Positions 1-9,100 of a DNA stretch of 13,666 nucleotides are shown here, piece after piece (position 1 is the stretch's first letter; the number at the start of each line of letters is the position of its first letter). The stretch is from Fennellomyces sp. T-0311. Taxonomy: Eukaryota > Mucoromycota > Mucoromycetes > Mucorales > Lichtheimiaceae. The stretch covers positions 1 through 13,666 of the forward strand of contig JALLLT010000160.1 of the NCBI GenBank assembly GCA_025266875.1, given 5' to 3'. The notes beneath the pieces are model-generated. The model was not told where the DNA came from. It saw only the letters and a list, made by a program, of their open reading frames with translations, and searched no databases. The position numbers and the translations under genes were made by a program.

Positions 1-19
1 ATACCTAAAGTAGCAAAGA

Positions 20-92
20 TCCGGCGCCGGGAGTCGAACCAGGGCCTCCGTGACCCGACGCCACACGACAACCGTTATACCACAGTACTACT
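20..92 (-). pseudogene. tRNA-Asp-like relic (GTC), tRNA pseudogene or SINE head
   Basis: Read on the minus strand, this segment has a recognisable A box (TGGTATAACGGT) and a B box (GGTTCGACTCC) at tRNA spacing. The T-arm pairs 4 of 5 positions (CCTGG/CCCGG around TTCGACT). Counting back with standard arm lengths puts GTC in the anticodon position, as in tRNA-Asp, but the base 5' of it is C instead of the invariant T, and the anticodon stem is only partly paired. The 3' acceptor strand (CGCCGGA) has no complement at the 5' end, so a functional tRNA is unlikely. It could be a dead tRNA copy or the promoter head of a SINE that runs off the window start. Confidence 0.5.
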
Positions 93-906
93 GACCCCCA
101 TATATAGCATTTTGCACTGCTCGCCAGTATAAACTACGATATTCGTCGCTATGTAGAACAAAATTTTCTTTTGGCGATATCTCGTTCCACAGATACCCTT
201 TTTGGAAACTTTTTGAATGCTAGCTATCCCACGATTTTGCTCTACAAAATGAGCTTAGAAACCCTGCCTCTAAAACAAAAGCCCTAAGAAGAATCACCTA
301 ATAACCTTAAACGCTAAATCCTAATCTTAAGTCTTAAACCCTAAAGGCTAAATCCTATATGTTTTGTTTTTAACTTACCCTAACCCTTATCCCTTACCCC
401 TATGTGTCAATCGATCGATCAATCTCATCGTATCTGATCGATGTTAATTTACTAAATAAGGTATGTGTCAAATTATTTCTAAAATAGGAAATGTGTCAAT
501 GTCAAACTATATCCTAACTAAAAAAGTAAATGTGTCAATCTGATCGATCTGATCGGATCTGATCGATCGATCGAATCAATCGAATTGTCAAACGTCAAAT
601 TTTTAATTTAACCAACTTGTAAAATTTTTTCAAATTTTTTTTCTCTTTTCCCATATATCCACCAAGTCCACCTCACTCACTCATAGTCCATGTCCTCCCA
701 TTGGTCCGCTTAAACGCTTAAACGCTTAATCTATTCTGCCAGCCAATCACCTTTCGCCCTCAGCCCTTGTCTCCCCCTGCCCCTGCCCCCGCTTGAGTTT
801 TAATCTTTTTCCAAAAAAAGAATAATAAAATCTCATTGGCTCTCATAAGCCAATCATATCCCTCCATTTCCCCAATTCAAACGCCGCTCCATTCCAAAAT
901 TTTCGT
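93..906. other. Non-coding AT-rich stretch: telomere-like tract and GATC clusters
   Basis: No reading frame with protein-like content is seen on either strand. Bases 281-402 are rich in degenerate CCCTAA-type words (CCCTAA, CCTAAT, CTTAAA, CCCTTA). Bases 411-443 and 538-592 are packed with GATC/CGATCGATC words. ATGTGTCAA occurs four times (402-410, 463-471, 491-499, 530-538). From about 640 to 860 the sequence is CT-rich with short duplications such as the paired AAACGCTTAA near 712-727. Confidence 0.6.
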
Positions 907-909
907 CAC

Positions 910-969
910 GAAGTGGGGCCGACAACCCGGCCCCCCACTTCTGCTTACCCCGAGCTACTTAGGGTAAGC
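910..969. repeat. Two consecutive hairpins
   Basis: The first hairpin pairs GAAGTGGGGCCG (910-921) with CGGCCCCCCACTTC (928-941), leaving a two-base bulge and a loop of about six bases. The second pairs GCTTACCC (943-950) with GGGTAAGC (962-969), a perfect 8-bp stem with an 11-base loop. They lie immediately downstream, in minus-strand sense, of the tRNA-Met-like segment at 991-1067, so all three may belong to one small repeat. A transcription terminator is another reading, but no gene ends here. Confidence 0.55.
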
Positions 970-990
970 TCCGGTTTCGGACGTAGAAGT

Positions 991-1067
991 GGATACTCCG
1001 GGGGTGTCGAACTGCAGGCCTTTGCTTCATGAGTCAAAGGTTCTATCAACTGCGTTGTCCGAGCCCG
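991..1067 (-). pseudogene. tRNA-Met-like relic (CAT anticodon loop)
   Basis: On the minus strand, 77 bases align with tRNA spacing: an A-box-like segment (CGCAGTTGATAG), an anticodon loop CTCATGA with CAT at the anticodon position, a five-base variable region, and a B-box-like AGTTCGACACC. The stems are poor: the D, anticodon and T stems pair at only some positions, so this is a decayed copy, not a working tRNA. The exact spacing and the CTCATGA loop are the evidence for Met; chance resemblance cannot be excluded. Confidence 0.4.
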
Positions 1068-1069
1068 TT

Positions 1070-2196
1070 CACAATTGTATTGTATTTTTTTCGTAGTATG
1101 GTGATTTTTCCGTAGGAGCCAATTAAAACATCCCACCCTCACCAAACCCCTCCCATAGGGTAAAGAATACCCCAGGAATCCACCCAGCCAATCAAAAAGT
1201 ACCCTTGGCCAATCCGATTTCGAGATAAGTGGAGATTAAGGCCGATTGGGCCATAAATCCCCATTTATCCCAAAGAGGAAGTACGCTAGAGGGGTCACGT
1301 GACTTCCATTAGATGTGGGAGGCAGCGAGGTATCCACTGGTAGTTACCGCTTAGGGATAGCCAAGTGGTTGCTGAGATATGGGCGAAAAACCACCCACAC
1401 CAGCAGGACTTGGGAAATAAACCCAAGTCCAACACCCAAGTGGTCCAGTAGGCCTAGCATAGGCTAGGTGGGGTAACGTAGACCCCAAGGACCCACTTGT
1501 AGGGTGTGGAACCCTGCAACCCACGTAGGATTGGCCATAGCTTAGAGTGTTCAAGAAATGGGAAGTATCCCATCTTTACTAGGTCCAAGCATAGGACTTT
1601 GGCTAGGTAGCCTCAAATAAGATAAAGGGAGCTTGGTGGTCCACCCAAAGCCCACCTAGCCCCAAAGGGCCAAGAAAGCTTACTTGACTTGGGATAAAAT
1701 ATCTTGGAATAACTCCAAGATAAATCCCAAGTCAGAGAAAGGCCTAGATATAACGTAGGTACCCCATTGAAGGGGCTGAGGCCATTTCCCAGGTAGGGTG
1801 GTCCTTTAAGGACCCTTTACCACGTAGGTAGTGGGTAGAACTTAGCCTATGAATAGGACTTAGCCCTTGAATAAGCCATAGCTTATCCCACTTGGCCTTA
1901 ACCACCCTAGGCGCCCCTAGGGTAGGTGGCCGTTTGAGTAGATTTCAGAGGGTCTTAGCCCTCCAAGGGCCTACTCAGCCCTTAGGTAGGTTGGTTTCCT
2001 ATCTGATAGGTGCAAGTTAGTATTAAATTTGAACTGAATCCTTGTTTTAGAGGTAGGCTTACCCTTTCCCTAGGATAGCGGTCTTGTCCAAGGTAATTCA
2101 GTACTAAATGAGGTACCAAAAGTAAAAAGTTAGTATTAAATTAATACTAACCCACTGAATAGTGGACTTACCCTTAGCCATTCCTTAGAATAAGGG
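1070..2196. other. Non-coding, CCA/CTAG-rich repetitive stretch
   Basis: I see no gene. The sequence is dominated by short recurring words (CCCAAG, CCACCTAG, GGTAGGTGG, CTTAGCC and their complements), giving many small palindromes such as CCTAGCATAGGCTAGG near 1452-1467. Reading frames here are short and made of Pro, Gly and Ser in low-complexity runs, without recognisable motifs. The part from 1896 is related to the tandem repeat further right. Confidence 0.6.
1896..1980. repeat. Diverged duplicate of 2397-2481
   Basis: The stretch from CCTTAACCACCCTAG to GGGCCTACTCAGCC recurs at 2397-2481 with the same order of landmarks: an inverted pair around GCGCCC (CCACCCTA...TAGGGTAGGTGG), a GAGTAGA/AAGTAGA segment, AGAGGG, CCCTC and CCTACTCAGCC. 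The two copies differ by scattered substitutions and small gaps. Confidence 0.7.
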
Positions 2197-2439
2197 TGCG
2201 TAGGTAGGGAAATGGGACTTGGTCCATAGCCCTTAGCCTTAACTACCCCAAGCGCCCTTAGGGTAAGTGGCTATAGATGCGTAGGTAGGGAAATGGGGCT
2301 TGGCCCATAGCCCTTGGCCTTAACCACCCTAAGCGCCCTTAGGGTAGGTGGCCTTAGATGCGTAGGTAGAGTAAAGGGTCTTGCCCTTTCCCTTGACCTT
2401 AACCACCCTAAGCGCCCTTAGGGTAGGTGGTCTTGTTTA
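2197..2439. repeat. Three tandem copies of an 81-bp unit
   Basis: Units begin with TGCGTAGGTAG at 2197, 2278 and 2359, exactly 81 bases apart. Each contains a GGGAAATGGG-like segment, CCCTT, CCTTAAC and the inverted motif CCACCCTAAGCGCCCTTAGG followed by GTAGGTGG. Copies 1 and 2 are closest; copy 3 diverges in its first half and then passes into the region duplicated at 1896-1980. No coding potential is apparent. Confidence 0.85.
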
Positions 2440-2514
2440 AGTAGAGTTTAGAGGGATTAACCCTCAGGGGCCTACTCAGCCCCAAGTGGTAGTCTTTTCC
2501 CTACTGGAGTAGTA

Positions 2515-2770
2515 ATAGTTAGTATTAAATTTAATACTGAATTAAGACCAACTTACCCTAGCACCCTAGCCAAGCCTAGCTTATCCCTAGTCCACTTAGT
2601 CTGAAATTAGAACCAAATGCCAAAAGTTAGTATTAAATTTAATACTAAACCAAGACCAACTTACCCTAGTACCCTACACCACTCCAAGTCCACTTGGTCT
2701 TGAACTAGAACCAAATGCCAAAAGTTATTATTAATTTTAATACTACTCCAAGACTAACTTACCCTAGCTG
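2515..2770. repeat. About 100-bp direct repeats centred on an 18-base palindrome
   Basis: AGTATTAAATTTAATACT, a perfect palindrome, is at 2521-2538 and again at 2629-2646; a degraded third copy is near 2725-2745. Each copy is followed by a variant of CCAAGACCAACTTACCCTAG, and the second and third are preceded by AACCAAATGCCAAAAGTTA. Partial copies of the palindrome half (AGTTAGTATTAAAT) are also near 2015 and 2126. The spacing (about 108 and 100 bases) indicates decayed tandem duplication. Confidence 0.8.
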
Positions 2771-3590
2771 GACCCTAGTCCACCTTTAGTCCATATCATG
2801 ACCGATTAGGCCATAGTAATAGTATGCATTGTTGTCACCTCCTACCCCTTACTTCATTAATATTACCCCCCATCATTGCTCATTTTACTGATATTGTATT
2901 TTATTATCATTAATTCCATCATTGTATTTATTATTTCTTGCAAGCATTAAGTATATATACCAGATAAGAATAAGAGCAATAAAGACATTAGTTTATTTAA
3001 TCACATTATTCTACCTACCTTATCTTTGTCTTGACCAACATCTAGCACTGCAAAAAATTTTCGGGGTGAAAAATGGTGAAAAAAATGGGTGAATTTTTTC
3101 ATCTGTTTGAAGGTGATTAATTATAAGACATTTCACCACTTTAATCTCTAGACTCAGCACCAGTTTAATCACTAGTAACCGAACTTTTTGATTAATAGTC
3201 ACCGAAATTTAACTATTTTTAACTCCTTTACTTCATTCAAGTAACTACTACTTTTAGCCGAAAGTAACCGTATATCATGATTCATATCCACCATCATAAA
3301 CCAAATAGCGTTGATAAACTGGCATTTTTATATAATAAACGTAAATATATGGGTGTATACAAACATGTGCATGTTAAAAATATCAAGGATATGACAGTTC
3401 AATGGTAAATAGTTCCTAATGCTAATTCCTTTCGTCACCACTGGAACACACAATATTCCATAACCTACATGCATGCGATGCGTTGTATAATTGATACTAC
3501 TAGATGGAATACATTAGTGCTGCGCATCTTATTTACCCACTAAGTTCCAATTGATATCCTACTTACATATGCAAGTTGTACGTGAAAAAA
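2771..3590. other. AT-rich stretch without a gene
   Basis: No convincing coding sequence, RNA gene or repeat is seen. Short frames are interrupted and of AT-driven composition. A/T runs (for example 3053-3095) and words such as ATTATT and TTTAAT dominate. Confidence 0.55.
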
Positions 3591-3652
3591 ATATCATGTC
3601 AAACTATAAGACGTAAGCATTACGTACCATCCTTTTGCATATGTAGGCTTAC

Positions 3653-3920
3653 TTTTGTTGTTCGCTGAAAGTTTCTTGATTGATTCCTTGCGCTTTTTTC
3701 GTGCATTCTTTGCTTCCGACCGTTCCTTGCCATTCTTTTCACGATGCTCCTTACTACGCTTCTTACGTTTCTTTCCTACCTCACCTTTCTTGGCCGATTG
3801 TGCCGAGGATTTATGTTCCTGATTGCTCAGCTCGCCTTTCGACACCAGGTTACGGCTAATGTATAGAATTTGGCCAGGTCGAGTAAAAGCAGTCACAGTA
3901 GACAACAGGTTATATTAGGG
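3653..3920 (-). CDS. Lysine-rich exon-like frame, unrecognised
   Basis: The minus strand has an open frame of roughly 85 codons whose middle is strongly basic (runs of KKRKKRSKEH, NARKKRKES). It ends at a good splice donor: AAA followed by GTAAGC at 3652-3647. No ATG opens it; a TAA lies a few codons upstream of the first likely residue, so if real it must be an internal exon whose upstream partner was not found. No domain is recognised; the composition resembles a nuclear-localisation or nucleic-acid-binding tail. It could be a fragment of another transposon protein, or a chance frame in purine-rich sequence. Confidence 0.25.
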
Positions 3921-3951
3921 CGCGACTAGGCTAGGAAAGTAAAGTTCTCAG

Positions 3952-4029
3952 AAAGTGCATGGTGTAATAGGTTAAAGTGCTAGACTCCAATTTGGAAGGT
4001 CGGTGGTTCCATCCCGGGTAAGGTACTTT
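3952..4029 (+). pseudogene. tRNA-Trp-like relic (CCA position)
   Basis: The ends AAAGTGC (3952-3958) and GTACTTT (4023-4029) form a 7-bp acceptor stem with one G-T pair. Inside are an A-box-like TGGTGTAATAGG, a seven-base loop CTCCAAT (3985-3991) that puts CCA in the anticodon position after a T, a variable segment AGGTC, and a B-box-like GGTTCCATCCC. The anticodon and T stems pair poorly, and four extra bases separate the T-arm from the acceptor strand, so it is probably a decayed tRNA or SINE head and not functional. Confidence 0.4.
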
Positions 4030-4217
4030 ATGAGTTTGAAACAGAAAACTGATCATAACCCTTTGTAAAAGTATGGTAGCATAATAAAAATTATATCAGC
4101 ATGCCCAGAATTTTTTTCTCTACTTCATGAAATAGTTTTTAAATGTATAATAGAAAAAACTATTTACTAAAGATAGCTAGGTTTATAATTCTAAAGTTAA
4201 AATACATTTATTTCTAT

Positions 4218-5693
4218 CTAGTTTTCAATATCTATATCTGTATATTCTGAACCAGAACTGCTATTTTCATTTACAGTATCTTCATCACTTGAGATGATAA
4301 TAATATGGCGATGCTGACGGGGTCTTGGTGAAGGAATTCCATCTGATGAAATATCAGATACTCCTTCATCACTAGAATCAGAGTCATCTTCATTATCAGA
4401 GTCAGAGCCTTCAGAATCTACATCTAAGTCTTCTTGATCCAACTGTCTTGCTAATGCTTGCTCCTCTCTATGGTCCAATACATAAACAGTGCGAAGGCTA
4501 TGCAAAAGACAGTTCCAAAACTGGCCTTCAAACTTGCGTCTCCATAAGAAAAAGTTCAAGCTTGCTTTGATTTGTTTCTTGGTAAAAGACTTAGGATACA
4601 TACGAATCTTGATGCCATTCCAGGTGCCTAGTAACTTATAAGCAATTATACTATATAATAATTTAGCGCTTTACCTTCAATAGTATTGGTATGTGTGCCA
4701 TCTGGTGCCACAAATTCAACTGAGTAATTAACAGTAAAGTGCTGATAGTTATAACTTTCTCCATGTCTGGTAATCAGTTCCGAAATCCATTCATATGCTT
4801 TCCAGCAATCAGTAAAAATAATTGATCCTGGTGCAACATGTTTCTTGATTAGCTTGAGTAAGGTTTTTGCATTTCTTCGCTTGACAGGAACCAAAAAGAG
4901 ACGCCGTTCTGGTGTTCTTTCTACACCTCCAAGGACCCATTGACCTTAAAAAAGAACTTAGTTTAAGCTTACTATACACGATCTAACTTACCTTCTACTA
5001 TATGACCAACATTGTACTTGCGTTTACCAAACTTTGATTCATCAATCTCCACAATAATGCCTGGACCTCCAATTTTAATGATTTCACCTAACAAATTATT
5101 AGTAACTATAATATACAAAAAGCAGAATACTTACTATTTGGATCATGCATACTGTGCTCCAAATCAGACTCAATAAGCAACTTGAACTTGACAGCCAAAA
5201 GAGTCATGGTACTATGAGCAATACCAAGCATTTTTTCAATCCTACCCATAGGAACATCATTTAAAAGATAATAAAAACCTTTTGAAACTTTATGGATAGG
5301 AAGGTTTCCATGCTTGAAGATGGTCTTGTCAAAAATGGTGCGATGAGTACCGCAAGCAGAACACTTCCAGGCCTTGCGATCTTGAGATAAATCCAAATTC
5401 ATAAATCTTAGAGATCTACAGTTTTGATTGGCACACATTGGACGTTCGGAGTAAATAATCTTGGCAACCAGTAAAAACAAAATAGCAATCCATTCACAAA
5501 AGAAGATCATGCAATCATCCGTTGGAATCTCCAATTCATTGGAAATAGAAAGGCAGGACTGGACTCCGCCTACGCGTTTCCAAATTTTCACGGATGAGCA
5601 CTGGGGAGTTCTACCCAGATAAGTCCAAAAACGAGGCTGTAGCTTAACAACAGGTGGCTTATACTGGTGGCGGTTCCCTGGATGGCGGGACAC
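4218..5693 (-). CDS. Merlin / IS1595 (ISXO2-like) DDE transposase, four exons
   Basis: Predicted cut-and-paste transposase acting on its element's terminal repeats in the nucleus. Exons read from the right: 5693-5135, 5087-4992, 4944-4675, 4627-4218 (445 codons including the TAG stop), in one frame across three introns. In order the protein shows a zinc ribbon (C87-x4-C92, C111-x2-C114), a helix-turn-helix-like segment (about 118-165), and the DDE domain with D202 in IVEIDESKFGKRKY, D264 in IIFTDCWKAY and E308 in THTNTIEG, continuing TWNGIK after the last intron. The ISXO2-like family core is complete. A serine/aspartate-rich acidic tail fills about the last 80 residues. The 5' end is unresolved: the frame has no ATG before a TAA just upstream (5693 is a GTG codon), and the first in-frame ATG would start at residue 62. 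Terminal inverted repeats were not identified. Confidence 0.85.
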
Positions 5694-5783
5694 ATGAACG
5701 GTAACTCTTTAAACATCCATCACGACTTAATACACGATCAAAAAACACCAAAAAAAGGAAAAACTGCATATTTATTTACTTTG

Positions 5784-5963
5784 TTACGTAAATACCATGT
5801 ACACTTGCCTCAAATTAGACAGCTGACATTAAAACAAGCAGTTGGCATATCTCTATAACAGTTAGCATGTAGCAACACTTACATTGTTCAACTGAGCGAC
5901 TTGTACCATAGACTCTATAGTATCTGGATTCTGAGCAGCCGCGACGTGTGAGTTCGTGTATAG
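5784..5963 (-). CDS. Possible two terminal exons of an unassigned transcript
   Basis: Read on the minus strand, a long T-rich tract ends in GCACAAG, followed by an 81-base open segment (5963-5883; peptide includes HVAAAQNPDTIESMVQVAQ) that stops at a strong donor GTAAGTG. A 60-base intron with a GCTAAC branch-like site and a TTTTAATGTCAG acceptor leads to 39 bases ending in TAA (5822-5784), and an AATAAA lies just beyond. These could be extra 3' exons of the Mutator-like gene to the right, whose last exon otherwise ends at 6149, or the end of another gene. Other frames through the first segment are also open, so the coding assignment is tentative. Confidence 0.3.
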
Positions 5964-6148
5964 CTTGTGCAATATAAAAAAAAACAAAGTTTTGTTAAAG
6001 TGTATACATAATGAAAAGAGAAAAGAAAAGTGTATAGTGGAAAGAAACAAGAAAGTCTATAAAGAAAAGAAAAGAAGTGGAAACATAAAAAAGATAAAGA
6101 GAGAGTAAACAAAATAAAGATGATAATGAAAATAAAAAGCAAGTAAGT
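5964..6148. other. Strand-biased A/G-rich tract
   Basis: The plus strand is almost entirely A and G words (AAAGAAAAG, GAAAAGAGAAAAG), that is, a pyrimidine-rich tract in the sense of the flanking minus-strand genes. On the minus strand CTTTATAGACTT occurs twice, near 6040 and 6148. It may be a long intron or the 3' non-coding part of the Mutator-like element. Confidence 0.45.
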
Positions 6149-9100
6149 CTATAAAGGATAGTACTGAGTGTATGGATGGACACCACGTGAGTTTCTTGAG
6201 CGTATATTCTCGTTGCGGTGTTGACGAACTCTTCTGACATATCCTTCAGTGTCACCACGTAGAAAGGCATCGTCGAATGTGCGTCGCTGGTTTGGTGGCA
6301 GCATCATTCGATAGCTAGCTACTTCTTCTTGTAGCTGAAGGCATGCATCGTTTAACTGCTGCATTAACTGTTGATGCCGTTGATATGTTTGCAGCAAACT
6401 ATCTTCCGATGTACCCAAACGGGTCCACAAGTCAGTCTCTTCATCGTCAATGTCAGCATCTACTTCTATAGCATCTTCAGCCAGTCTATCGTCGTCATCG
6501 TCGTCGATCACTATGACCTCATCTTCTTCGTCTGCAGCACCATGGCTAGACAAGATGGGCGAATTATCTTCTTCCCTTCGAAACCCATCAACTGACAGGA
6601 CATCAGCTTCTTGAGAAGCAATGAAATCCGTTGGTGTGTCTATAAATAATTCACTCAGTACTTCGAATATCACTAACTCTAATATATGCTACAAAAACCA
6701 CACACCTTCTTCAAAAGGGTGAACAGCATTTGTAGGCATAGTGTCTATTGCCGTTGGAGCACCTTCATCGTCCTGGGGCCAAGAAAGAGGGGAAAGCCGC
6801 ATTAGCCTAAAGGGATACACTTGGATCTACGTGTTAAACATGTTAGGAAGAAGTTTTTCTCATATATGTATAAGCGCACATATGTCTTCTTCAACATGCA
6901 CATAAGGTGCAGTATCTTTGCGCTGGACATAGACATCCAGTGCACTGAAGAAATCCCATGATTGTCTTACTGTATCATTGTAACGTTTGACAAGGTGCTT
7001 GCAGAGCATAAATCTGCTATTAATGAATGCAGGACAGCCACAAGTAAAGTCCTCTATGGAGGGCATATACCGTTCGTCGGCGTCGGGCACCTCTCTTCCA
7101 TTGGGTCGTCGAAGCGTTTGCGTCAAAGTTTTCCATGACCTAGCAAACTCTTTCTCCCACTCCAATGCCTGGCGGCGATTCTGAATCTTGAGCTGAAAGT
7201 TGGCTCTCATCAGTGGAAGCTGTTGGTTGATGATTATATATATCAACAGGTCGAGTCGTGGGCGAGGGAAGTTCAAAAGAAAATCCCTCTTTAGCACTCG
7301 CCATTGTGCTTCTATCATCATCGTAGTTTTCGCCATCGGTATGTTGTCAGGGCGACTGCTGCGAGCCCATCGATCCCACCATACACGGGCGTACCAGCAG
7401 TTGTACATATACGCCCACACATCAGGAAGATTGTGCCGAACGCAAAAGCGATATAATTCGCGACCAGCACGCTGCCGCAGTTGATCTGCATTTTCACGAC
7501 CAACTAAATCCAATATTAACAATGTATCCTATACCTACTAGATTCAACCGTTACAACGTACCACGTTGGAGTGGAATATGCGGGTGCATATGATAATGCT
7601 TTCGCACCATGGCTACAATTTGGTCGCGATGATCCGAATTCGGGCAAATTTTTCCACTACGGTCTGATGGTGGAACAAAGCGCAAAGAAACGAATGGGAA
7701 TTGCTCGCGAGCATCTGCTGCATTGTAGCGCGGATCGACTCTTTTGTCTTCACCTAATCGTAGCTTTACTGCTCGTTGAATATGCCAGAGACATAGGCGC
7801 AGTGGATGGCGACCAAACACAGTTTCAATTGCATTGATTTGGCCGCGATCCTTGTCCGAAAAGATGAAATCCGGGGCAAATCCATGAGTCTGTAGACTAC
7901 GGAAAAAGCGTCGTATCATCTCCTGGCGCGAGGGTGCTCTTTCGTGCTCTGGAACGACGCCATCATTAACACCGAGAAGCATATAAGCGATGGGGAATCC
8001 GCATCCATTAAAATTGGCAACAACGCCGAAGAGTTCGTATCCCATTCTATTCGTCTTATATGTCGAATCGACATGGAACTCGCGTACCAAAGGGGATGCA
8101 CATGCCGAAACAAAAAACTCGGTGACAAAACTGAAACCAATAACACCACCATAATTTCGATAAAGAATCTGTTTTTTATTCATCATAAATATTCATAGAA
8201 TCTTTATCTTTGTCTACCATTTTTGTTGCATAGTAATCATCACAAAGAAAGCTATGGTCATGCACATATGGTTATCTTACACATACCTTGCAGACACCAT
8301 TGGTGCCTCTATCAACGTGCATTATAGCCGAAGTAAGTTGATTTTCATGAAGTTTAAACCGGCTTTCCACTTGACGTGCCCATGAAGCATAAACCTACAA
8401 CATCATCATCGTATCAACATCATACCACCGCTTGTTACATACCTGTGGTTGCGTAACAGTACCAGCAGCAGTCGGAAACTGAGCAACAATGCAACGGTAT
8501 AGCGGTTGAGCTGAAAGCTCTTCCGCATGTTCGACGATATACTCACGAACTTCTCTTGGCATCTCTGTGCGGATATTCTCTCGCAGTCGAGGAGGAGGGT
8601 GACCAGAAGAGTGTTGAATTTTGAGGTATACATACCCACTCTCCCGGTCAATATACCCCGAGATTTTTCCATTGCAGGGATGAGTTCGCATGTGAGAATG
8701 AAGTCGAGCACGAACTTCATCCGGCACTTGAGACTGAACTCTAGTATCCTGACAACAGACATACTTGAAGGAAACCGAGCGTCGTAGTCGTGGATCAGCG
8801 AGGTTCTTCAAGTAATACATGTAACCATCACATGCTTCAATTTGACTAACGATGTGCAGAAGAAGAGCGCGATCGTCAGTCAGTTGCAGCATGAACCCTT
8901 TGATTAACACATCAGCCTCGTATACATATGATACACCAGCTATAAAAAAGCTTATTAAGTATAGTTTCGGTTTATTCTGATTATTTGATACAAACCATCA
9001 GTGCGTGCTGGGATAAACTCAATCATTTCTTCCATTGTCGTCGCGAATTCCGAAGCTGGGCGTGCCACATTGGACTGTCTACGACGACAGGTAATACACG

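Noticed and set aside
945..1554. Minus-strand frames of about 66 codons near 945-1145 and 1351-1554.
   Set aside because: Low-complexity Pro/Gly/Ser composition in repetitive DNA with no motif; the first overlaps the tRNA-Met-like segment and hairpins.
2197..2770. CRISPR-like array from the regular repeats.
   Set aside because: The units are tandem, without unique spacers, the sequence is eukaryotic in character, and no cas gene is present.
5862..6270. Several minus-strand frames rich in Phe, Leu and Ser that look like membrane proteins.
   Set aside because: They are read through a T/C-rich tract; the hydrophobicity comes from composition, and no start, family motif or splice pattern supports them.
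6679..6705. A 27-base intron as the last intron of the Mutator-like gene.
   Set aside because: It keeps the frame, but 27 bases is below the usual minimum; the TTATTTATAG acceptor at 6640 gives a 66-base intron in the same frame and is preferred.
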